A stretch of DNA of 64,000 nucleotides from Halocafeteria seosinensis (taxonomy: Eukaryota > Sar > Bigyra > Bicosoecida). The position numbers and the translations under genes are program-made. The stretch spans positions 1-64,000 of the forward strand of contig LVLI01000517.1 in assembly GCA_001687465.1 (NCBI GenBank). The letters run 5' to 3'. Positions 55,801 to 64,000 of this stretch are shown here, piece after piece (position 1 is the stretch's first letter; every line of letters starts with the position of its first letter). The notes beneath the pieces were generated by a model. The model did no database searches. It was not told where the DNA came from and worked only from the letters and a program-made list of their open reading frames with translations.

Positions 55801-58800
55801 TTGCGGTCCGCCGACGATACTTACAAGACAATAGGCGAGCCGAGGCAGAAGTATGCGGTCGACTGACCGAATATTTTTTTAACAAAGCTGATCCGACTGG
55901 GGATGGACAATGGCTCGGCGACCAAAAACGGTATTTCCTGGATCTGGTATACTATCAGTTGCGAGCGCTCGACTTGTCCGGCCTGAGACGGACGCTAGGC
56001 GACCTGCTTTTCATTCAACGGCGAGCGGAGCAAGGAGTAGGAAGCATGGAGCATCTTCTACGGGATTACTACGACGCTCAAGAAGAACTACGAACATTGC
56101 GCTATTCACTCCTTCGCGAAAAGCTCAAAGAAGAGCAGGGTGCGAGTCCTAAAGAGGAGGAGGATTTCAGTGCCGCGCGAAGCTCTCTTCTTCAGTGGAT
56201 TGGCGAGTTCCTTGTATTCGTTAGCTCTCATCATTCGACACTCACGTCATATCCAAAGCTGACCTTCCAGTATGCTCTTAATCAGCCCGATTCGTCGACG
56301 CCGTTTCAAACAGCAGAGAAATTAGTTAAAGATGAGTGCGATGCCATTCTGGAACAATTGCACGCAAAGGAAAATGATTACCGGGAACTCACGACGAAGG
56401 TATCGAATGGAGCACAAGAAAACGATTCCGGCGAAAGCGATGCCGAAGCTTCGAAGAAAGAAACTAAGAACCCTTCGGCACCCAAACAAGGCGGAGTTGA
56501 ACTAAAGCAAAAGCTCGACCATATATGTGACAATGCACAAACGCAGTTAATTCCTCGACGTTTTTTAGAGTGGTCGAACAAGCCGCAGAGAAATCGAATG
56601 GTGGCTGACTTCGCCGGCTACAACTATGAAGTGTCATGTATCTCACTCAATCCAGATTCCAGCTTAATTGCTATTGGCTTCAAGTCTGGTACCATCCAAA
56701 TAATCGACGCAGATATTGGTGAAATGATTCGAGAGCTTTCGACCGGTGGCCACAGTGCAGGCGTAACTTGTCTTGCGTTTTCGTCTGACGGACTTCGACT
56801 CATCTCTGGCTCTTACGACACTAATGCAGTGGTTTGGGATGCCCTAACAGGCTCTCTTCTGAGCACTCTTGTCGACCATTCCGGAACAATTACCTCGGTC
56901 GCGTGGTTGGAAAGCGATACCCGTGGCCGAAGGTCCCGAACAGTTGCAACAGCTGGTTTGGACTCCGTCATCCGAGTGTGGGAAGAAAAAATCCAAACCG
57001 ACACATACGGGTTCGGAGGAGGTGGAGAGGATGAAACAAGATACGAAATTATCTGGGATCAGTCTTGGCTGCAGAGTCCGATTATGGCTATGAAGTACAA
57101 TCAAGCCTCCAAGTGTCTAGCAGCTGGTCATGCGGACGGTCAGGTACAACTGTGGGACGCGCATGCCCCGAATCTTGGTCTTATACAGATTTCCCAGTTT
57201 ACAGCTCATAGGTACATGCAAGCCGTTTCCACGATTTCTTTGTCTCCTGATGGATCGCTGTTGGCAACCGGCTCTCTGGACCAAACAGTGAAGCTTTGGG
57301 AGAAGCGAATGATGGACACGGATGCTATTTGGAAACCTATGGAACTTCAGGGCAAGGGTCACAATGGCGCCATAACGTGCCTAGACTTTTCTCCGGATGG
57401 ACATAAACTTGTAACAGCTTCCCTCGATAAGAAGTTGCTCCTCTGGGATGTCACTACTGGAAAGGAGATCGTTGCCCTCAATGGTCACGCCGATGCAGTG
57501 TACTCTGCCGAGTTTACACATAGCGGGGATCGTGTTGTTTCAGGCAGTTACGATAAAACAGTGAAGACCTGGGATGTAGAGGGGGTTGACGATTATGGGG
57601 TTGTTCCTCCTGTGAAGAGGGCTGATCACCAAGGAAATGCTCTGAAATCGCCTTCAACAAGGCGCAGTTTCGTCCCAAGACGGCGCCGACTCGGTCGACG
57701 AAGTTCTCAGAGCAGGGATCTACCACCGCTATCGACAAAGAGTAGTACTGAAAACACCCCTAGTTCGACTAGGTCATCCAACGTATTTTTCCGAGACAGC
57801 AGTGATACCGAATCCCCGCTTGCTCAATCGCGATTCGGATCGACTTCTGAGCTGCTCAACGCCAACGATTTGGGAATCCCCTCTGGTGCTCATGCTGAGA
57901 GAGTAACGGCCGCTACAGTAAACTATGGCGGCACCTTCGCCGCCACAGGATCAACGGACAAGACAATGAAGATTTGGGATCTGGAGAAAGTTCACGAGAA
58001 GGTTGTCCTTGTAGGTCACAATTCCAGTATTACTGCGCTTGCATTCATTGGAGAGGACGAATACCTGGTATCTGGTGATGGCGGAGGCAATATCATGGTT
58101 TGGGACGGCAACACGTTTGATCATCAGCGGACGATTCATGCACATTCTAATGTAGCCGTCACATCAATGACTTGGTGTGATTTGCGAGGCAGAGGGACGG
58201 ATAAGTATTCAGGGGATCTGCTGGTAATAACTGGAGCTGCGGATGGAACAATAAAGGTTTTCGTTGCTAGAGATGGCTTTCCTTGGGAAATCCAGCCACC
58301 CCAATGCTTCCCCCGGCTCGTTGAAGTCAGTTCACTTCGATACGTGCCCGCAACGCGAAGCAAACTGCCGTTGGACTGTACCCCAACTCCCGTGAACAGC
58401 GGACACCTTTCCGACTATCATTTGAAGCAACGGACGGCGAAGCACAGTGAAGAGGAAAGTCGTCAAATAGCTTTGCGAAACCTGTTAGCGAAGGCATTGA
58501 AACGGAAGAGCGTTACGGAGGCGAAAGAAAGTGACGATAGAACGAGTGAGCCGGACGCGATATCCGAGTACCAGGGAATCATCAATATGATGCGAATGTA
58601 CCTGCCGAGTTTTGTTCCTAGCAGCGAGGCCATTGCTAATGCCATCCCGAAGACGATGGCATATAAACTACATGAAGAAGCGACGAAAAATGAAAAGAAA
58701 AAGAGACGCAAAAAGAAAAAGGACGTGGTCTTAGATGATGCTCAAATCTTGGAGGATGTACGAACGCTTATGAAAGAATTTGTTGGCACTTCTGGGGAAG

Positions 58801-61403
58801 AGTCTGAGCAACTGTTGCAAACATGGGAAGACGACGCGAATGGAAACGGAGTTGATCCTCCCGCATCCGTTGCTGGGGTTGTTGCTGATCCACACGAACG
58901 GGACAGAGTAATATGTGTGGGATCCTCGGGTCAGGTGTGTGTTCTGGACTTGTTTTCAATGGCTGTTGTAACGTCAACCCGGCTGTGTGATCCCATCGGT
59001 GGCTCAGTTAAGCTTTCGGCCGTTGATCCGTTAGGGGCTCGCATCAGCGCTGCTGCTCGCACGAAGAGCGAACCACTGCACACAATCGTTTCTCCGACGG
59101 GGAATACTGAAAACCGGGTGTCCCTAGTTATGGATTTGCAGTCACAGAATGAGAATGAAGAGTCGGAGGCCCAGCAGGACGCTGGCCTAAAGCCAAAAGA
59201 GGTGGTGGAGAAAGAACGCCAAGAAAAATTCAATGCAGACCTTCAAAAACGCATTGAAAAAGTTGAACAGAAGAAGAAAGAAAGAGAAGAACGGAAAGCA
59301 AGGAAGAGAGCCCAGCGCCTAAAACAAAGTATGCTGAGCGGCGAAGCATTGGATGATTCTGATTCATCCGATGAAGGGTCGGAGGCCGACACTGGAAGCG
59401 ATACTAAGGGTTCTCACCGAGAGGACCAAAATCAAGAGAATTCAGTATTCCGTCAACTTGTGGAGCGCTCGCACTACCGAACATGTTCTTCGATGGCATT
59501 CAGCCATGATGGCTCATTAATAGCTTGCGGCAGTTCTGAGAAGGTAATTTCGTTGGTAGATTCCTCCAGGCCGCACTTGGGTCCTTTAGCTCAGTTCTTG
59601 GCTTTTGGCGAGGTTACTGCTATTGCGGTTGGTCCTGGCGTGCTCCCATGGGACTTGTCCCAATTCAAGGGCTCAAACGGAACAGACGGGATCTCAATGC
59701 TTGACCTAGTTTTTGGGGGTGTTAGTGCGCAAAACGGTGCAGAAGTAGACGAAGAGCCAGACGACATTCGAAAATGCAGTACATCATACTTAGAGGAGTT
59801 TGTGGCAAACCAGGAGAAAAAACTCAGCAGTCTTATCCCTCGCGCCTGCCTTGGTAACGGACAGGGATGTCTCGGTCTTTTGATAGCGGGCGATAGTACA
59901 GGAGCGGTTTTCATCCTCAGGCTTCAAGATATCATCCGGCGAGCTGAGGCAGACTATTTTAGCTCTCTTTTGGAACGCGAAAGGAGTCGCCGACAGCAAG
60001 TCCTGGATGAAGCACTAGAGGAGCTGCAACGTCGTCAACTCGAGAAAGACGATGCTAAGCAAAGCGAATCTGGACAGCGGCATGCTGCGCCGTTGCAAAC
60101 TTTAACGTTTGCGAACGGGCGCCAGGGCGTTGCCGCCTATTTACCTCGCGTCCTGCATTATAGAGAAGCAAAAGATGTACAGTTGTGCAATGAAGTAATT
60201 GCATCCCTCGGTATTGACTTGGAGGGCTTAGACTTCACGACTCTGATTCCTGTGAGTGACTCAACCAAACTTGCGGAAGCGTTCTTGCCGCGGCGAATTG
60301 AGAGAGGCGAAGGGATGATTCGGGTCTACAGGAAACTAAAAGATTCTGGGGAACCTATCTCATCTGAAGATGAAGACGCACTACAAGAGCATGAAGAGGC
60401 GCAAGCCGAAGAAGAAAAGAAACGATCTGAGGCTCCGTCCGAAAGCAAAGACCGTGGTATGTCAGAGAGGATAAGAAAAGTGGAAGAGCTTCGGAGGCAA
60501 CAAAAATTGCAACAAGAAGCGGAAGAGGCCCGTGAGAAAGCAGAGAGAGCCGAGCCTCTGAGAGAAGAATATTTCCACCGACCGAAAGCCTTAGTATGCG
60601 TGTTCGGGGGAGCTGCTGGTCTTCATGATTTGCTTGTCCCTGGTTTAAAGACTCTAATTCAGAAGGGAGCTGTTGCGGGCGCGGTGATGGCCGGAGCGAT
60701 GATCCTTGATGGTGGAACGGATGCTGGGGTAATGTCAATGATCGGTAGTTCCCTGGAAGACTGCCCCGAACGAACCATGAGGTTACTTGGTATTGTTCCC
60801 GGGGGAGTTGTTAAATTACCTGGGGACGAAGACTTGCACAAGAGCGTTGCAAACAAGGCACCACTTGAATCGCATCATTCGAACTTTGCCATTGTTCCGA
60901 GCAAGGAATGGGGAGGAGAGACGACTTCGATGTTTACGATGATGAAAGCACTGAGCCGCAGACTGCCCACCATTGCGATACTAGCCAACGGAGGTTTCAT
61001 CTCTAAGAAGGAGATTATCAGCGCAGTTCGACAAAGTGTTCCAGTTATCGTTATTTCGGGGAGTGGAAGGCTAGCAGATAAAATCACACTCGCCATCCGC
61101 GGTAAGACGGAGGGAGACGAGAAGCTGTATCGCGAAATGTTGCAGGACGACGAAGTCCGTGACATCGTGCTGAATGGTGAAATATATCTCTACCGTGTTA
61201 CGGATCCCCCGCAAGGCCTTCAGGAATTAGTATGCGATCTTGTTTCCAGCCAAAGGGATAGAATGCTAGCTGACAGCTTCTGGAGGAATGGTGAAGAAAT
61301 TTCAGAGTACTTAAGGCAGCGCCTAGATCGCCCGCCAGACGTGGTCGCTAATACCGCAGAAGCAACCGAAATAGCTGGAAAGGGTCATCTTCCTTTACCG
61401 TAA
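52883..61403 (+). CDS. STAND-type protein: DUF4062 - NACHT-like ATPase - WD40 - LSDAT/SLOG, 2,816 aa (2 exons)
   Basis: Exons 52883-54156 and 54227-61403; the 70-bp intron (gtaagt/ttgcag) joins RVSDR to PQFDWIKHF in frame. Residues 1-310: disordered, Gln/Pro/Arg-rich. About 330-470: DUF4062 (RVFISSTFNDMHGERDAL, LRWGLTSED, RYGWIPPNY), as at the N-terminus of animal NPHP3, NWD1 and TEP1. About 580-800: P-loop NTPase with Walker A GAPGSGKTS (near 607) and Walker B HILLVLDAINQF (near 700). About 1225-1770: a WD40 block of nine or ten repeats (for example SGSYDKTVKTWD), plus an isolated repeat near 2180. Near 2085-2125: charged Lys/Glu/Arg helix. About 2545-2770: LSDAT/SLOG domain with DGGTDAGVM, LLGIVPGGVVKLPG, ESHHSNFAIV, ILANGGF and VISGSGRLADK, the nucleotide-metabolite-binding fold of TRPM N-termini and bacterial proteins. 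Likely a signal-transducing oligomerising ATPase; the fusion is unusual. Confidence 0.9.
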
Positions 61404-62078
61404 CCATTCTAATCAGCGTACGTGTTCATAAGTTTGTACAAAATTAAAGTATAGTTGGGTAGATCCACTCGGCGTTCCCGATACGGAAGATATTCACTCC
61501 CATATCATTAAAAATACTACCCAATCTCTTCCAAATGGGTTGTGCATAAGTGCCACTGGTATACCCAAAGCACTTTGAAACGGACGGATACAGAGCGGAA
61601 CGTGGAACAACTGCTACTCAGATGGGTATGAAGTGTGTAACCTGCCATATTGGTGTGGTCTGTGGTGTCCTTACCACTGTAAACTGTTTCATGCACTCTA
61701 AGATGAAGTAGGAGAAGCAGCGGCGCTAAGAAAGGGTAGGAGACTCTGCCGAACACGAAATCTAAACTCAGACCGTTGGTATGTAGTCGGGTAGTGGTAG
61801 ACTTTCGCTGACGTTTTGATGGCCTAAGACTAGTCTCCTGTGCTAGAGAGTGGCAAGGTACGTGGTCTGACTAGGTCATTCGGCCCAAAGAGAGGAATGG
61901 ACTTGAGAGATTGCTAATATAGAAAGTCGCCAAGGCGTCAGTAAACTCACCACAGCCAACGGCGTAACCGTCACAGTCTCCAGTTTAGCAGCCACCAACT
62001 GGAGGCTCTATCACAGAGTGGAGACGAACTGTCTTATGTTGCGTCAGGGAGACGTGGTCCATAGAGTATTCAATAATA
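61404..62078. other. Intergenic, 3' flank of the STAND gene
   Basis: No gene recognised. A TA-rich aaattaaagt close to the stop codon (about 61440) could serve polyadenylation. Confidence 0.4.
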
Positions 62079-62480
62079 ATGTCTAGGGCACCAGTTCCGG
62101 CACCAGCAAGGTTCGCATACAGAGGTCTGTCAGCTGCTTATCCCTCCAATAGTGACTCTGCACTCCCTACAAAAATACAGGAACTGCAAGACAAAGGCTG
62201 CGACATTGAAGAAGAATGCCCTGCATCCTAGTGTTGCCCTATCATGACGTGCATAATGGAAGACCCAGTGATCGCCAAGGACGGCTACACGTATGAACGG
62301 TCTGCGATACAGCAGTGGCTCAGCCAAACGTCTAGTTTTCCTAGAGAAAAACTTCCAGACAGTCAGCTAACTCCAAACTAGGAGTTGGGTCGATGAAACG
62401 TTGAACGATACCTAAAAATACTTGGTTGCAATCGCCGACTGAAAAAGGTCTCTTTCCGAGAAACGAACTCGCAGGTGTTT
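62079..62480 (+). pseudogene. Decayed U-box (E3 ubiquitin ligase-type) gene
   Basis: From an ATG at 62079 the frame reads a Pro/Ala-rich leader, EEECPAS, a TAG, then CCPIMTCIMEDPVIAKDG, YTYERSAIQQWL and LPDSQLTPN, a near-complete U-box core. It is followed by another TAG, ELGR, a TGA and VERYLKILGCNRRLKK. U-box domains recruit E2 enzymes for ubiquitin transfer. Three in-frame stops within 110 codons show that it is dead, although the domain is still easy to read, so loss is not ancient. The substrate-binding part cannot be identified. Confidence 0.75.
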
Positions 62481-63348
62481 GCATTCATGCTTTCGAGACT
62501 CCATCGCTTACAAAATCCCGTTAGGACTTTTGATGAGGATGCTAGCCCACCAGCAGCACTCTTGAGTGCTTTATTGCTCGCTTAGAGCGTTCGCTCTTTC
62601 GGCCAGAAGTTCGACAGGCAGTTCATAAGTTGGAAGTGAAACTTTGTGCGGAGAAAATACATAATTATTGATCTACTGCGTCGACGTTCGCAACAAGCCT
62701 TCTGTCTTCTGCGGCGGAGCCCAACCGCCTTCTACCGGTAGTGTCCATTGTTTAAGTAAGACAGTTGCAGCATACTTCCTAGGTTCATGTGTATTAGTAT
62801 TGCTCCTTTTAAACAAGCGGGTTTGTTGCTCCCTTCCTTCTGAATCTTCGAGCTACATCAGCTCTATTCCCATCCATGACGAGTGGATAGAAGTTTGAAG
62901 TTCATCATAGAACTCAAGTTTTCAGCGACACACACAAGGCCCTCCAGAAGGTAGTGCCACCCGTAGTGGTCCTCACCACATAAATCTGGACATACAGTAC
63001 GCATCATATCCGCAGCAAAAGTCTATGAAAACGCATAAAGATGGAGAGAAGGGTGCAGAAGGGGAAATATGAAATCTGCTGCAAGTTGTACTCTCAACAA
63101 GTCGGCCTTCCGGTGACGGTCACCGAGTCACCGGGTGACGGCTGAATTTCCGCTGAAAGACTCGTTGTATATACACAGTAGAGTATTGACGGTAGAACCA
63201 TAAACCGCCGGAAGAAGTGTTCCTTAAACAAACAAAGTATTCCTCTGAAGCCATAGGAAACCAAGGCGTCGGACAGCAAGCAAGAACAAAGAACAAAGAG
63301 GAGCGCCCCGCGATTCATCGCCTTTTCTAAAGCTACAATACTGTAACC
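62481..63348. other. Intergenic, no supported gene
   Basis: 868 bp between the U-box relic and the membrane-protein gene; contains remnants that may continue the U-box gene to about 62650 but no clear frame. Confidence 0.4.
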
Positions 63349-64000
63349 ATGGCACGACCCATAAAGCGCCTATCATCTTGGTTCATCTTGCAGTGGACGC
63401 TGACGTTGATAGGGGTTGTCTTCATTGCTTTTCGTCCTCTCTTGATATCCGACAATGAGCACAAGCAACTGGACGATCCCGTCCCCAACTCCAGCTCCAA
63501 ACCCAGTGAGCCATGCCTAGTGCATCGCGTATTCTTTTCTCAGTGTGATACTCCACTGGTGTATGAATCTCAGGAGAGGGGGCGACGCTTTGCCTGCTCT
63601 GCTCGTATCGTGCCGTCGTTTTGTTCGGTTGGTAGACACCATGTCCATTGCCCAGTTCAGTTTGGCTCGTTGTTACGAGGAAAAAAACGACAACGCATGG
63701 AACCTTGTGACAACTGCATACTTGGAAATACGGGAAGAAGAATGGATTCCCTAGATATAACACTCCTGAAAGATCCTGTTTCAATGAAGGATCTTGCAGC
63801 GATGAACGTCGTACGGGAGAAGTTCGTGGGATTCTTCGGTCACTTGTTGCTAACGTGCGAAACGAACATACCGGGGCTCCTCGAAGTGAAGGATGACTTT
63901 TATCCAAGGTTTCATTGGACAACGACCGACTCTGTTCGTTGGTTAGACAAGCTGGTTTATAACGGACGAGCAGATACTGCTTTTACGACTGCCAACACTA
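63349..64000 (+). CDS. Unknown membrane-anchored protein, cut by the window edge
   Basis: Open from ATG 63349 to the end of the window (217 codons). The N-terminus MARPIKRLSS is basic and followed by one hydrophobic segment, WTLTLIGVVFIAF, the arrangement of a type II signal anchor (short cytosolic tail, lumenal body), as in many Golgi enzymes. The body has paired cysteines (CDNC, CETN), CILGNTGRRMDS, GFFGHLLLTC and FYPRFHWTTTD. I do not recognise the family. A second, decayed copy lies at 48506-49093, so it is at least a two-member family in this region. Introns inside this stretch cannot be excluded, but none is needed to keep the frame. Confidence 0.55.
   Translation, partial: MARPIKRLSSWFILQWTLTLIGVVFIAFRPLLISDNEHKQLDDPVPNSSSKPSEPCLVHRVFFSQCDTPLVYESQERGRRFACSARIVPSFCSVGRHHVHCPVQFGSLLRGKKRQRMEPCDNCILGNTGRRMDSLDITLLKDPVSMKDLAAMNVVREKFVGFFGHLLLTCETNIPGLLEVKDDFYPRFHWTTTDSVRWLDKLVYNGRADTAFTTANT

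Overview
This is nuclear DNA from a eukaryote, almost certainly a unicellular one. Genes have short GT-AG introns (about 57 to 149 bp), several with matching phases. There is a mitochondrial insertase with a presequence-like N-terminus, a Rab28-type small GTPase (a class tied to cilia), and a Mutator-like transposon with 9-bp target duplications. I cannot place the organism further. Coding sequence uses all three standard stop codons.

Layout. 0.6-8.8 kb is ordinary single-copy territory: a leucine-rich repeat protein, a Rab28-like GTPase, divergently an OXA/YidC/Alb3 insertase with a very long C-terminal extension, then a small two-exon gene. 9.3-41.4 kb is an accessory island made mostly of one expanded family, nearly all on the minus strand. 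Its members are large predicted surface proteins: basic N-terminal head, hydrophobic signal segment, a conserved cysteine-containing preamble, about seven GLUG-type repeats, a mucin-like Ser/Thr stalk, one transmembrane helix followed by an Arg-rich stop-transfer, and a conserved cytoplasmic tail. I call the copies loci 1 to 7. Loci 2 and 5 look intact. Locus 4 is a short, possibly secreted form. Loci 1, 3 and 6 carry nonsense codons or frameshifts. Three tail-only relics lie at 35.0, 40.7 and 41.3 kb. A complete MULE transposon (20911-24798) sits about 110 bp upstream of locus 3.

42.9-46.6 kb returns to ordinary genes: a three-exon multipass membrane protein and an acidic, EF-hand-like protein. 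At 48.5-51.5 kb, locus 7 (plus strand) is a mosaic. A 5' fragment of an unrelated membrane-protein family (intact-looking copy at 63.3 kb) is joined to a GLUG gene that lacks the transmembrane segment and tail.

52.9-61.4 kb holds the other outstanding gene. It encodes a 2,816-residue STAND-type protein with DUF4062, a NACHT-like P-loop ATPase, a WD40 block and, at the C-terminus, an LSDAT/SLOG domain of the kind found in TRPM channels and bacterial nucleotide sensors. A decayed U-box gene and the start of a type-II-like membrane protein close the window.

The two best candidates for an undescribed system are the GLUG mucin-receptor cluster, with its invariant cytoplasmic tail and archive of broken copies, and the DUF4062-NACHT-WD40-LSDAT protein. 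Nothing in the sequence shows that the two act together.
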